Source: Trueperaceae bacterium (GTDB taxonomy: Bacteria > Deinococcota > Deinococci > Deinococcales > Trueperaceae). From it: DNA of 61,605 nt. Below are positions 51,885 to 60,689 of this stretch, in pieces; position 1 is the first letter of the stretch; the number at the start of each line of letters is the position of its first letter. The stretch covers positions 1-61,605 of the forward strand of contig JAGQHN010000015.1 in assembly GCA_020431825.1 (NCBI GenBank), given 5' to 3'. The translations under genes and the position numbers were made by a program. The notes beneath the pieces are model-generated. The model was not told where the DNA came from. It did not search any database and saw only the letters and a program-made list of their open reading frames with translations.

Positions 51885-53413
51885 AGGTTCCAATCTGCTA
51901 AGTCCTCGTAAATGGGTACGAGGGCTTCATAGGCTTTATTAAAAATGGGTAAAAGTTCCTGATATTTTTTGTGAGCTGTGGGGTCTACCTGGGCGCTCGA
52001 GCTTACCGGGTTCATTGTCTCGGCTATAGAAAAATCCTGGTAAAGCCCTACACCTACGCCTCCTGCAATGGCTGCGCCCATAGAAGTTGCTTCTTCTAAA
52101 ATGGCAAGGCACTCAACAGGTACGCCGTAAATGTCAGCCATGAGCTGATTCCAGAGTTTGCCCTTGGCACCACCACCAATGACGCGCATGGCGTCAATGG
52201 TTACGCCCTGAGCAGTCATGGTGTCCATGATGACTTTTAGGTTTAGGGTCACACCCTCGAGGACCGCGCGAAAGAGATCAGCTCTGGTATGCCGAATATC
52301 GAGACCAACGAAGGCGCCTCTGGCTTTGGGGTTCCAGCGAGGACTGCGCTCGCCTAACAGATAAGGTAAATAAAGCAGACCACTAGCGCCGATTTTTGAA
52401 CTTTGTGCTTTCTGGTTCATAAGTTCGTAGACACTTATATTTTGCTCCTGGGCTTGCCCTAGTTCCAGGGGTGCCAGTTCTTGCTTTGCCCAGGCATAAG
52501 ATGCGCCAGCGGCTTGCATGGTGCCGCAGGGACTAAACATGCCAGGGATGAGGTGTGCCCAGGTAAAGGTGCGCTGACTGGGGTCAAAGATGGGCTTTTG
52601 GGTTGCCAAAGCAATCCAGCTAGATGAGCCAAGATAGTTATAGGCACGGCCTTCTTTAATGACGCCTGCCCCTGTGGCTGCGCAGCAACCATCGCCGCCG
52701 CCTACGACTACGGGGGTTCCTGCTGCTAAACCAACTTCCTCTGCTACGCCAGGTAAAACTTCGCCAACGACGTCAATAGAGCGTTTTAAGTCTGGGAGTT
52801 TGTTAGCAGCTAATTCGCTGGCTTCCAGAATTTCTTCTGACCATGTGTTGCGCTCGAGCGCGTAAAGATTCATACCTGACGCGTCTGAGTAGTCAGTCAC
52901 GAAGTTGCCTGTTAAGCGTGCGACCATGGCATCTTTAGCATGTACAAATTTATGGGTAGCATCGTAAATATCTTTCTGGTGCTCCCGAATCCAAAGAATT
53001 TTTGCCAGAGAATAAGAAGCGCTAAGTCGGTGCCCACTGATTTTATAAACCTCATCGGCAGAGATGCGCTTGCCTAGCCAGCTGGCCTCATTGGTGGCCC
53101 GAACATCGGCCCAGATAATGGCGTTACGCAAGGGTTTAGCAGCTTTGCTGAGCGGCACGCAGCCCATCATCTGTCCACTAAAGACGATACAGGCAATATC
53201 TGATTTTGGGGTTTTGCTTTGTTCTAAAAGTTGCCTGGTTGATTTGCAGATAGCCTGCCACCAGTCCTCAGGATTTTGCTCAGCCCAGCCTGCGTGCTCA
53301 AAAAAGGTGCCGTACTCACTCAGGCTACTGGCAATGAGCTTGCCTTCGTCATCATAAAGGGAAGCTTTGTTTCCAGTGGTGCCCAGATCATGGGCAAGAA
53401 TGTAACGTTTCAT
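51881..53413 (-). CDS. FGGY-family carbohydrate kinase (xylulokinase-like)
   Basis: 510 residues from the ATG at 53413; the frame opens earlier at 53476 but the family begins at MKRYILAHDLGTTGNKASLYD. N-terminal phosphate-1 motif, ADVRATNEASWLG, VVGGGDGCCAATGAGV and C-terminal VIGGGAKGKLWNQLMADI place it in the xylulokinase/glycerol-kinase superfamily. Substrate may be D-xylulose or a related ketose. A TATACT box (53430-53425, minus) gives a leader of about five nt. First gene of a two-gene unit with the AroE-like enzyme. Confidence 0.88.
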   Translation of the reverse strand: MKRYILAHDLGTTGNKASLYDDEGKLIASSLSEYGTFFEHAGWAEQNPEDWWQAICKSTRQLLEQSKTPKSDIACIVFSGQMMGCVPLSKAAKPLRNAIIWADVRATNEASWLGKRISADEVYKISGHRLSASYSLAKILWIREHQKDIYDATHKFVHAKDAMVARLTGNFVTDYSDASGMNLYALERNTWSEEILEASELAANKLPDLKRSIDVVGEVLPGVAEEVGLAAGTPVVVGGGDGCCAATGAGVIKEGRAYNYLGSSSWIALATQKPIFDPSQRTFTWAHLIPGMFSPCGTMQAAGASYAWAKQELAPLELGQAQEQNISVYELMNQKAQSSKIGASGLLYLPYLLGERSPRWNPKARGAFVGLDIRHTRADLFRAVLEGVTLNLKVIMDTMTAQGVTIDAMRVIGGGAKGKLWNQLMADIYGVPVECLAILEEATSMGAAIAGGVGVGLYQDFSIAETMNPVSSSAQVDPTAHKKYQELLPIFNKAYEALVPIYEDLADWNL

Positions 53414-53491
53414 GCTTGGTCCCAAGTATATACCAGCTGACATTGGCGACTTGCCTACTAAACTTGTCCCTCTCATCTGTTAGCTTTAAGT

Positions 53492-54451
53492 ATGCCTACT
53501 ATTGCCATTGGTCTTGAAAAAGCTATTGTGAGTTCTGACATTCTTAAGCAAATCGAGACGCTCTGTCCAGACTACAGGATACTGGTTAGTCGTGACAGGG
53601 CCGACTTTGAAAAGCATTTTGAAGATATAGAAATTGCCGCTGCCAATATGCTGAGACCGATGCTTCATGAGATGCCAAAGCTGCGCTGGTTTCAGCAGTG
53701 GGGTGCAGGTGCGGACTGGCTGCAAACCGACCAGAACATGCGTGAGAATGATGTCATCCTTACCAATGCTTCGGGTGTTCACCCGGTACAAATCAGTGAG
53801 CATGTTTTTGCTATGTTGCTGGCGTTTGCCCGGCAGTTACCCAAAAGCCTTAAAGCGCAAAGTGAGCACGAATGGATAAAATTCAGCCATGATGAGGTTT
53901 TTGAATTAGCAGATAAAACGATGCTCATTATGGGTGTGGGGGCGATTGGTGAACGCATCGTCAACCTTGCCAATGCTTTTGGTATGCAAGTCATTGGCAT
54001 GAAACGGCATCCTGAAAAAATGGAAGGCGTTACTAAAATGGTGGGGCCAGAAGCCTTGCATGAGGTTTTGCCTGAGGCGGATGTGGTGGTCTTGACGATT
54101 CCGTATACGCAAGAGACTAAAAATTTTATAGGTAAGAAGGAGCTCGAGCTTATGAAAGACTCAGCTTGTCTTATCAACATAGGCCGAGGTGGCACCATTG
54201 ACGAGGCAGCACTCTTAGCCGCTTTAAATCAAGGGAAATTCCGTGGCGTAGGCTTAGATGTATTTGAAGAAGAGCCTTTACCAGAGTCTTCTGCCTTCTG
54301 GGAGCAAGAGAGAGTGATGATTACTCCCCATTACTCAGGGCTTAGTCCACGCTATCATGAGCGAGCATTTGAGATTTTTCTGGAAAATTTGCGGCGTTAT
54401 AGCGCAGGGGAAGCGTTAATAAATGTTGTAGATAAGCAATTAGGTTACTAA
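53492..54451 (+). CDS. D-2-hydroxyacid dehydrogenase (NAD-dependent)
   Basis: 319 residues. NAD-binding motif MGVGAIGERIVNLANAFG (about 148), Arg in LINIGRGGTIDE (about 228), Glu in LDVFEEEPLPESS and catalytic His in MITPHYSGLSPRYHER. Typical of hydroxypyruvate/glyoxylate reductase and phosphoglycerate-dehydrogenase-like enzymes. The N-terminus (PTIAIGLEKAIVSSDILKQ) diverges from the second copy at 55703. TAGCTT five nt before the ATG suggests leaderless expression. Confidence 0.87.
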   Translation: MPTIAIGLEKAIVSSDILKQIETLCPDYRILVSRDRADFEKHFEDIEIAAANMLRPMLHEMPKLRWFQQWGAGADWLQTDQNMRENDVILTNASGVHPVQISEHVFAMLLAFARQLPKSLKAQSEHEWIKFSHDEVFELADKTMLIMGVGAIGERIVNLANAFGMQVIGMKRHPEKMEGVTKMVGPEALHEVLPEADVVVLTIPYTQETKNFIGKKELELMKDSACLINIGRGGTIDEAALLAALNQGKFRGVGLDVFEEEPLPESSAFWEQERVMITPHYSGLSPRYHERAFEIFLENLRRYSAGEALINVVDKQLGY

Positions 54452-54462
54452 TTGCGATTTGC

Positions 54463-54468
54463 TATACT
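54463..54468 (+). promoter_or_regulatory. -10 box of the Uma2 gene, leaderless layout
   Basis: TATACT, exactly six nt before the ATG at 54475. This spacing also argues for 54475, not the TTG at 54469, as the start. Confidence 0.55.
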
Positions 54469-54474
54469 TTGGCT

Positions 54475-55029
54475 ATGCCAAGGGCCAGTGATGCTAAGCG
54501 TATGACCGTTGAAGAATATTTAAAATTTGAAGAAACCGCTCAGATAAAACATGAATTTGTAGATGGTTTTGTCTTTGCCATGGCTGGGGCAAGTGAAGAG
54601 CATAATCTGATTACTGGAAATGTTTTTGCTTTGGCTCGAGCTGCCGCCCGAACAAAGGCATGTCGGGCTTATGTCAATGACATGAGGTTAAATATCGAAG
54701 ATAATTATTACTATCCTGATGTTTTTGTAACTTGCCAGTCCGATGAAAATGGCAAAGATATCAAATCGCAAGCTTGTCTAATAGTTGAAGTTCTGTCAAA
54801 AAGCACCAGCGACATTGACCGTGGTGAAAAGCTCTATCAGTACCGTAAACTTTCCAGCCTAAAAGCTTACGTCCTGATTTCACAGGATAAGCGTTTTATA
54901 GAAATTTACCGGAGTCAGCAAGATGGCAGCTGGCGTTACGAGACCCTTGAGGAAGGCACTTTTACGTTGCCTTGCCTTGATTTAAGCCTTAAGCTTGACG
55001 ATGTTTACGAAGATGTAAGTTTGTCTTAA
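54475..55029 (+). CDS. Uma2-family (DUF820) putative PD-(D/E)XK nuclease
   Basis: 184 residues. Uma2 signatures are MTVEEYLKFEETAQIKHEFVDG in part, the acidic residues around YYYPDVFVTCQSDEN and the core LIVEVLSKSTSDIDRGEKLYQYRKL with the E-x-L-S and K residues, then VLISQDKRFIEIYRS. The family resembles restriction-like nucleases and is common in mobile or repeated families in Cyanobacteria and Deinococcota; biological role unknown. Its stop overlaps that of the convergent isomerase in a shared TTAA. Confidence 0.85.
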   Translation: MPRASDAKRMTVEEYLKFEETAQIKHEFVDGFVFAMAGASEEHNLITGNVFALARAAARTKACRAYVNDMRLNIEDNYYYPDVFVTCQSDENGKDIKSQACLIVEVLSKSTSDIDRGEKLYQYRKLSSLKAYVLISQDKRFIEIYRSQQDGSWRYETLEEGTFTLPCLDLSLKLDDVYEDVSLS

Positions 55030-55601
55030 GCTCTGTACTTTGGGTTTTCTACCAGCTCGGTTTTTCCGTTATTTTCAACCAAAATAGAAGCAAAACCTTT
55101 TTCTGCAATGCTGCCGTAGTCATAACCAGCGTCTGCCGGGTAAACCGCTAAAAAGACAAAGACATCCTTGCCAGTATTGACGGTTCTATGACCCCAGTAA
55201 GGTGGCACGTAAGCCCCTGCACCCGCAGTCATGTGCTGGGCATTTACCTCACCTTCGGGTGTTTGCATAAGCAGGTAGCCCTCACCCTTGATACAGTAAT
55301 AAAGTTCTGCCCTATCACCTTTGGCGTGGTAGTGACCTTTGGTAAAAAAGTACTCGTTGCCGACTTTGCCTGGGTAGATGAGGGTGGTTGAGTAACCTAA
55401 CTGGCCTTCTTGAAAGTCTCCATCATAGGCTAAATACACTTCGTAAATTAAGGGATTGTCTTTAAGTAGTGAGGTTTCAGCTTCGCTATCGCTGAAAAGC
55501 CCTTTCAGATCAGAGAGGTGTCTGGTTTGAATGAGTGCGGGGTCTTTAAATTTGCCACTGTCAAGCTCGAGCCACTTGGTGAAAGGTGCCTTGTACGTCA
55601 T
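55026..55601 (-). CDS. Glucose-6-phosphate isomerase, cupin (archaeal) type
   Basis: 191 residues. The cPGI signature is present: TLIYPGKVGNEYFFTKGHYH followed by AKGDRAELYYC, with the metal-binding HxH...E and a later His in PPYWGHRTVN. This non-homologous isomerase (Fe/Zn/Mn) is typical of Archaea and scattered bacteria. It interconverts glucose- and fructose-6-phosphate. AAGGAG precedes the ATG. In a cluster with sugar kinases, it may serve general sugar metabolism. Confidence 0.9.
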   Translation of the reverse strand: MTYKAPFTKWLELDSGKFKDPALIQTRHLSDLKGLFSDSEAETSLLKDNPLIYEVYLAYDGDFQEGQLGYSTTLIYPGKVGNEYFFTKGHYHAKGDRAELYYCIKGEGYLLMQTPEGEVNAQHMTAGAGAYVPPYWGHRTVNTGKDVFVFLAVYPADAGYDYGSIAEKGFASILVENNGKTELVENPKYRA

Positions 55602-55677
55602 GCGTTCTCCTTAAAAATATCTTTGAAATCAGTAAAATAAATTCTGGAGGCAATCATTGGTAACCGCTACTGCTTTC

Positions 55678-55702
55678 AAGAACTGAGACTAGCTCAGTTC
55701 TT
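55678..55702. terminator. Stem-loop directly after the second hydroxyacid dehydrogenase
   Basis: AAGAACTGAG (55678-55687) and CTCAGTTCTT (55693-55702), 10-bp stem, 5-nt loop, abutting the stop codon at 55703. No strong U tract; it may limit read-through into the isomerase gene. Confidence 0.5.
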
Positions 55703-56662
55703 TCACAAAGCTTCATAAATTTCAGGATTGACCAAATTAGGGCAGGGTTTGCCGCTTAAAACATCAACAAGGTTTTGTGCTACCAGCATACTGACATTGG
55801 CGGCGGCTTCTCTGGTGTTCGCACCGATATGCGGGGTGGCAATAAAATTGTCTAGCTGTAATAAAGGGTTATCAAGCGGTGGTTCGCTGGCAAAGGCGTC
55901 CATGGCTGCACCACCTAAGTGACCACTTACCAGCACGTCATATAGGGCAGTTTCATCAATGATGGCACCCCTTGCTGTATTGATCAGATAAGCTCCCTGT
56001 TTCATCTGGGCGAGCCGCGCTTTGTTTAGCAAATTACGAGTTTCATGGGTCAGGGCACAGTGCAAAGAAACGATGTCTGAGCGGTTTAAGAGCTCATCTA
56101 GAGTTACAAGCTCAACGCTGTCTGTAGTTTTTTCATAAGGGTCAAAAGCAATGACCTTCATGCCTAAGGCAGTTGCTTTTTCTGCTAACTGCTTACCGAT
56201 TATGCCAAAGCCAATCAGACCAAGGGTTTTGCCCCCCAGTTCCCAGCCTCTGGGGCGAGGCCACTCATTCTTTTTCGCAGCGCTACCGCTTAAAACAAGA
56301 CTCCTTGCAAGGGCAAACATAAGCCCAAGGGCAAGTTCGACAACAGAAGAAGCATTGCCCCCTACTGCTCTTGCCACAATGATGCCTTTTGCTGAGGCTG
56401 CTGCAACATCAACATTGTCAAAGCCAACGCCAAAACGGGAAATAATCTTGAGCTTGTCAGCTTTGTCCAGTGCTTTAGCACTGCAATCATCCAGCCCCAA
56501 AATAAGCCCATCTATGCCCGGTAATAGTGCGCCCAGCGTTTCAGCGTCCATGCTGTGCTCGGGAGCTTTGAAAATGCACTCATAGCCCTCTCGCTCTAAA
56601 AGTTCATAGTGTGGCCCTGACGCACTAAACGCCCTTGCCGTTATCAAAATCCGTTTTGTCAT
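55703..56662 (-). CDS. D-2-hydroxyacid dehydrogenase, phosphoglycerate dehydrogenase-like
   Basis: 319 residues. RFGVGFDNVDVAAASAKGI, the NAD motif LGLIGFGIIGKQLAEKATALG, the Arg in LINTARGAIIDE, Glu in MDAFASEPPLDN and His in FIATPHIGANTREAA are all present. Closer to phosphoglycerate dehydrogenase without the C-terminal ACT domains than to the copy at 53492. With glycerate 2-kinase and the serB-like gene it could take part in serine or glycerate metabolism. AGGAG site before the ATG. Confidence 0.88.
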   Translation of the reverse strand: MTKRILITARAFSASGPHYELLEREGYECIFKAPEHSMDAETLGALLPGIDGLILGLDDCSAKALDKADKLKIISRFGVGFDNVDVAAASAKGIIVARAVGGNASSVVELALGLMFALARSLVLSGSAAKKNEWPRPRGWELGGKTLGLIGFGIIGKQLAEKATALGMKVIAFDPYEKTTDSVELVTLDELLNRSDIVSLHCALTHETRNLLNKARLAQMKQGAYLINTARGAIIDETALYDVLVSGHLGGAAMDAFASEPPLDNPLLQLDNFIATPHIGANTREAAANVSMLVAQNLVDVLSGKPCPNLVNPEIYEAL

Positions 56663-56857
56663 GCTTAACTCCTAGTGGCGACATCATAGCGTTTGAGAGC
56701 AAAAAGTAGAAAGTGAATACAGAATAATTTAGGAGTAATGTTCTTACTAAGGAACGCCACAATCTTTTACCAGGTACTGGGTACTCTTTACTCTCTGGGA
56801 CAGTCATACTATTTCTAAGCCAGCATTTTGCGTTAGCATAAAGAGAAAACTGGAGGC

Positions 56858-58243
56858 ATGATGGATTACCGTATTGAAAAGGATACGCTGGGTGAGGTTA
56901 AGGTTCCTAGCGAAAAGTACTGGGGGGCGCAGACTCAGCGCTCGATTGAAAACTTTAAAATCGGTGGGCAGCGCATGCCTATTGAGATTATTCGGGCTTT
57001 TGCTTACCTGAAAAAGGCGGCTGCACTGGTCAATACCGAGCTGACGAATTTTCCCAAAGAAAAAGCTGAGATGATTGCTAAAGTCTGCGATGAAATCTTA
57101 GAGGGAAAACTCGATGACCAGTTTCCTTTAGTGGTTTGGCAAACAGGTTCAGGTACCCAGTCCAACATGAATGTCAATGAGGTTATCAGCAATCGCGCCA
57201 CCGAGCTTATGGGTGGCAAGTTGGGTTCAAAAGAGTTTATGAACCCCAATGATGATGTCAATAAATCTCAATCATCCAATGACACCTTTCCCACGGCGAT
57301 GCACATTGCTGGTTATACCAGTATCGTTAAAGAAATGCTGCCAAAGGTTAAGCAACTTCATGATACCTTGCAGGCCAAAGCAGATGCCTTTGCCAGTGTG
57401 GTCAAAATAGGTCGCACGCACCTGATGGACGCGACGCCCTTAACTCTGGGTCAAGAACTATCCGGTTATGCTGCGCAGCTTCGTAAGAGTATAGAAGCGA
57501 TTGAACATTCTTTGCCGCATCTGGCAGAACTTGCTCTGGGCGGTACTGCCGTTGGTACAGGACTCAATACCCCTAAGGGCTACTCAGAAAAAGTTGCCGC
57601 AAAAATTGCTGAACTTACGGGTCTTCCCTTTGTTACTGCCAACAATAAATTTGAAGCCTTAAGCGCCCATGACGCTGTGGTAGAAGCGCATGGTGCCTTA
57701 AAACGATTGGCGGTCAGCCTGATGCATATTGCAAATAATGTGCGTCTTTTGGCGTCAGGGCCACGTTGCGGAATTGGTGAGATTATCATTCCTGAAAATG
57801 AACCGGGTTCTTCGATTATGCCGGGCAAAGTAAACCCTACGCAGGCGGAAGCTATGACCATGGTGTGTGCGCAGGTTTTAGGCAATGATGTAGCGGTGAG
57901 TGTGGCAGGTACGCACGGGCATTTTCAGCTAAATGTCTTTAAACCTGTCATGATTTACAACTTGCTTATGTCGGCACGTTTACTGGGCGATGCCTGCGAA
58001 TCGTTTAATGACCATCTGGCGGTAGGCATTGAACCCAATCAGGCAAGAATCAAAGAGCAGCTTGACAAATCTCTTATGCTGGTTACTGCGTTAAATACGC
58101 ATATTGGTTACTACAAAGCTGCGGAAATTGCGCAAAAGGCTCATGCCAATAACAGCACCCTAAAAGAAACAGCGGTTGCCCTTGGTTACCTGACTGCTGA
58201 AGAGTTTGACAAGATTGTGGTGCCAGAAAAGATGGTGGGTTAG
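56858..58243 (+). CDS. fumC: Fumarate hydratase class II
   Basis: 461 residues. Fumarase/aspartase superfamily with [16 protein letters not shown] (signature [11 protein letters not shown], about 310), [47 protein letters not shown] and [15 protein letters not shown]. Converts fumarate to malate in the TCA cycle. Start follows TGGAGG. No CTCGAG word occurs in the gene, in contrast to its neighbours. Confidence 0.95.
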   Translation: MMDYRIEKDTLGEVKVPSEKYWGAQTQRSIENFKIGGQRMPIEIIRAFAYLKKAAALVNTELTNFPKEKAEMIAKVCDEILEGKLDDQFPLVVWQTGSGTQSNMNVNEVISNRATELMGGKLGSKEFMNPNDDVNKSQSSNDTFPTAMHIAGYTSIVKEMLPKVKQLHDTLQAKADAFASVVKIGRTHLMDATPLTLGQELSGYAAQLRKSIEAIEHSLPHLAELALGGTAVGTGLNTPKGYSEKVAAKIAELTGLPFVTANNKFEALSAHDAVVEAHGALKRLAVSLMHIANNVRLLASGPRCGIGEIIIPENEPGSSIMPGKVNPTQAEAMTMVCAQVLGNDVAVSVAGTHGHFQLNVFKPVMIYNLLMSARLLGDACESFNDHLAVGIEPNQARIKEQLDKSLMLVTALNTHIGYYKAAEIAQKAHANNSTLKETAVALGYLTAEEFDKIVVPEKMVG

Positions 58244-58255
58244 CTTAAAGGGCAA

Positions 58256-58298
58256 GTAAAAAGCCCCTGAAAATCTCAGGGGCTTTAGTCATTTTAGA
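58256..58298. terminator. Bidirectional terminator between fumC and the PAS/GGDEF gene
   Basis: AAGCCCCTGA (58261-58270) and TCAGGGGCTT (58276-58285), 5-nt loop. Minus strand is followed by TTTTTAC, plus strand by TTAGTCATTTT. Confidence 0.88.
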
Positions 58299-58303
58299 GA
58301 GGG

Positions 58304-59260
58304 TTAATGGGGCTCGAGCTTATCGATGCCGTAAACGACAATGTTCCTGCGGGTTTGCTGGGCCTGAGTTAAGGCATCTAGCGATTGACTCAAAAGTTTG
58401 TCGCTGTTGGTGCCACCATCGCCAAAGGCAATGCCAATGTGGGCACTTACATTAAGATGGGTTTCGCCCACCTGACACTCCGCCTCCAAAAATTTCAGAC
58501 AGCGCTGGGCAAAGTCGTGAGCATTCTGGGTAACCTGTAAGTTGTCTAGGACAATCACAAAAGCATCTTCAGCAAGTCTGGCGACAATGTCACCATCACG
58601 CGTGTTGGCTCTAAACTTGCGAGCAAGATTGATAATAAAGCTATCCCCAATGGCCTGACCAAACAAATTAGTAATGCTGCTTAGGCTTTCAATTTGAATA
58701 TACAAGAGGGCAAAGGAATGACCGGGATCATTTTTGCTCGTATGGATGACATCTTCCAGATAGGTTTTTAAATAGCTTTTATCTGCCAGACCCGTAAGTG
58801 AGTCAGAAGATTGGCCACTATAAAGGGGGCTGCGCTTGAGATCAATGGGGTAGGCCTCGAGCAAAATCGCTGCCGGGGTATGAAAGACATTCAGGATAGG
58901 TGCGAAACTGAGGTGATACGGTTTGGGCAAGCTGCCTTGTGGACCAATATCCAAGTCGCGTTCCATCAGATGACCTTCACTGGCTTGTTTAAAAAGTTCC
59001 TGAATTAGCACACCCTGTTCAGGTCGCCACCAGGGAGCATTCCAGATGCGTTTGCCCAGAAGCTGTTTGTGGTGCTCTTCGCCAATTAGCTTTAAGGCTT
59101 TGGTGTTTGCGGCAAGAATTCGACCTTCTAAATTGATAATGCACTGAACCTGTCCGCTTTGCTCAAAAGCAAGTTTAAATGCATTACCAAGACCTGAGAA
59201 AGTGCCCCCAATAGCTTGTTGCGACGATTCAAGATTTTTGTTTTGCGCTGGCGATTTCAT
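58304..59260 (-). CDS. PAS-domain protein with degenerate GGDEF domain
   Basis: 318 residues from ATG 59260 (AAAGGTG upstream). A PAS fold at about 25-130 (VQCIINLEGRILAANTKALKLIG) is followed by a GGDEF-family domain (about 150-310; DSLTGLADKSYLKTYLEDVI, RDGDIVARLAEDAFVIVL). The catalytic GGDEF is replaced by AEDAF and the metal-binding Asp region is IQIESL, so it should not make c-di-GMP. It may bind GTP or c-di-GMP or act as a scaffold. Two c-di-GMP-II riboswitches lie within 3 kb. Confidence 0.85.
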   Translation of the reverse strand: MKSPAQNKNLESSQQAIGGTFSGLGNAFKLAFEQSGQVQCIINLEGRILAANTKALKLIGEEHHKQLLGKRIWNAPWWRPEQGVLIQELFKQASEGHLMERDLDIGPQGSLPKPYHLSFAPILNVFHTPAAILLEAYPIDLKRSPLYSGQSSDSLTGLADKSYLKTYLEDVIHTSKNDPGHSFALLYIQIESLSSITNLFGQAIGDSFIINLARKFRANTRDGDIVARLAEDAFVIVLDNLQVTQNAHDFAQRCLKFLEAECQVGETHLNVSAHIGIAFGDGGTNSDKLLSQSLDALTQAQQTRRNIVVYGIDKLEPH

Positions 59261-59472
59261 GGTCACCTTTCTGGCAGGAGTGCTAAGTGGCTTAACTTTA
59301 GAGCTAAATGCAGTTGTATAAAGGGAAAAATTAAATAAAACGCTCATAAATGTGAATTCTTTTATACAAATCTGGCTTTACAGCGGGCTTAATTGTTCTC
59401 TGGTTTACACTCGAGCCCACCCAAAGTCGTGCTTGCAGGCTTGAAGAGTCTGCTAAGCTAGGCTTCACTTCT

Positions 59473-59976
59473 ATGAATGTAAGGATTTTAAAACCAAGGG
59501 TGCTGGGAAAATTGAAATTAACGAACTATTTGAGATTCTTTACAATAGGCTTAGTTAGTCTGATGTTACTGGTAGCTTGTAATCCACTGGCACCTTTGTC
59601 AGCAAAACTCAAAACGCAAAAACAAGCCTGGCAAGCTGAAGCAATTGGTAGTTATGAGCTCGAGTTACAGCGCATCTGTTTTTGTGGACCCGAGCTAACT
59701 GAAGTTGTCAAACTTACGGTGAGCGCGGGTGAAATTGGCGCTGTGGTTTACCGTGATACAGGTGAAGCAGTAGCCGAGGTAAACAGACAATATTTTCCAG
59801 ATATTGATGGTCTTTTTGGGGTGCTCGAGGACGCCATTGTCAGGGGTGCGCATAGCATTGAAGTGAGCTGGGATGAAAACGATGCGTTTCCAAAAGAAAT
59901 AAGCATTGACTATGTTGAAAATGCCGCCGATGAAGAGCTGGGCTTTAACGTACTTTCTTTTTCGCCTAAACCTTAA
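59473..59976 (+). CDS. DUF6174-type lipoprotein
   Basis: 167 residues with a longish N-terminus; a lipobox is in LVSLMLLVACNPLAPL (Cys near 36). The mature part (WQAEAIGSYELELQRICFCGPELTEVVKLTVSAGEIG in part) has the CFC motif and pattern of DUF6174, a small exported domain of unknown function. TAGGCT eight nt before the ATG may be its -10 box. A lone gene. Confidence 0.75.
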   Translation: MNVRILKPRVLGKLKLTNYLRFFTIGLVSLMLLVACNPLAPLSAKLKTQKQAWQAEAIGSYELELQRICFCGPELTEVVKLTVSAGEIGAVVYRDTGEAVAEVNRQYFPDIDGLFGVLEDAIVRGAHSIEVSWDENDAFPKEISIDYVENAADEELGFNVLSFSPKP

Positions 59977-60210
59977 CAGCAGGGTCTGATATAGCATTGA
60001 ATTTTACTGACTTAACCTTCTTTCTCCAATCAACTAAGTATTTATTAAGCAGGGGTACCAGAATATATAGAATCTACAGCAGTTAGTGTTTTGGTGTCCC
60101 TCACAGTAAAAAGAACAGATAATCATCAAAGGATGGCGTAAAACGCTCACATTTGCCTGACAGGCATTTTAAGCGTGGAAAATTATACGTACTGTGCCAT
60201 TTGAGAGGCA

Positions 60211-60216
60211 TATGAT
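60211..60216 (+). promoter_or_regulatory. -10 box of the first riboswitch unit
   Basis: TATGAT; the transcript should begin near 60223, just before the aptamer P1 strand at 60230. No clear -35. Confidence 0.4.
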
Positions 60217-60221
60217 ACCCA

Positions 60222-60322
60222 AGACGAAGCCTTCGGAGGCAATGAAATCTGTCTTTATTAAAGGCCATAGGCCTTTTGGGCGCTGAAAGCAGATGGAGCC
60301 AGTAGCGCAACCGACCGCAGGG
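60222..60322 (+). ncRNA. c-di-GMP-II riboswitch aptamer, copy 1
   Basis: Matches my memory of the C. difficile/C. acetobutylicum c-di-GMP-II aptamer: GGGCGCT (60278-60284), then AGTAGCGCAACCGAC (60301-60315). P1 CCTTCGG (60230-60236) pairs with CCGCAGG (60315-60321). GCGCT (60280-60284) pairs with AGCGC (60304-60308), and ATCTG (60247-60251) pairs with CAGAT (60290-60294) lying between them, giving the family pseudoknot. A side hairpin AAAGGCC/GGCCTTT (60260-60276) is in the variable loop. A riboswitch binding the second messenger c-di-GMP is expected. Confidence 0.85.
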
Positions 60323-60370
60323 CAATTGGAAGGGTTCGCGTAAGCAAAATCAAACAAAGGAGCCTTATCC

Positions 60371-60418
60371 ATGCCCAATACTCCCAATTCACTCACTCAT
60401 TTTAAGAAACGATTATGA
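60371..60418 (+). CDS. Leader ORF 1 of the riboswitch unit (15 codons)
   Basis: AAAGGAG (60356-60362) then ATG 60371 and MPNTPNSLTHFKKRL, ending in TGA that overlaps the ATG (60415) of the small protein gene (ATGA). The small protein has no good ribosome-binding site of its own, so this short ORF should couple its translation to the switch. Same layout in copy 2 argues that it is meaningful. Confidence 0.65.
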   Translation: MPNTPNSLTHFKKRL

Positions 60419-60663
60419 CTATTACTCTTTACCGCTGTTACTGGCCCAGTGTTTACAAGTATTTGAAGCCCCTCGAGCTTGAAAAAAGTGTGGAGGAAAC
60501 CTTTGGCTATGTACTTAGTCTGAATTTGCCTAAAAATCATGTCAATGTCATTAGTAGAATGTTACCCGTAGGCGCTGTTATAGAAATTGTTGACCAGGAT
60601 CAAAACAAACAAGGCCCTGAACTAGACGAGATCTTGCGCACCTATGGTCTTGGTGACGACTGA
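60415..60663 (+). CDS. Small protein of unknown family, paralog 1, under c-di-GMP-II riboswitch
   Basis: 82 residues. Begins MTITLYRCYWPSVYKYLK, with later FGYVLSLNLPKN and MLPVGAVIEIVDQ. It is clearly paralogous to the protein at 61224 (shared ITLYRCYWPxVxxYLK, FG, MLPxGAVxxxV). No signal peptide, membrane helix or known domain recognised; an alpha/beta fold is likely. Riboswitch control suggests a role in a c-di-GMP-governed process such as adhesion or motility. Function unknown. Confidence 0.82.
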   Translation: MTITLYRCYWPSVYKYLKPLELEKSVEETFGYVLSLNLPKNHVNVISRMLPVGAVIEIVDQDQNKQGPELDEILRTYGLGDD

Positions 60664-60689
60664 GCAAGACAGGATAGTTAAATGGTATG

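Noticed and set aside
56151-56585. 144-codon plus-strand frame opposite the hydroxyacid dehydrogenase
   Set aside because: Shadow of an enzyme with all catalytic motifs; low-complexity Ser/Ala/Pro composition.
60101-60396. Two overlapping minus-strand frames of about 75 codons across the first riboswitch
   Set aside because: They cover the aptamer in antisense; the conserved RNA structure explains the sequence.
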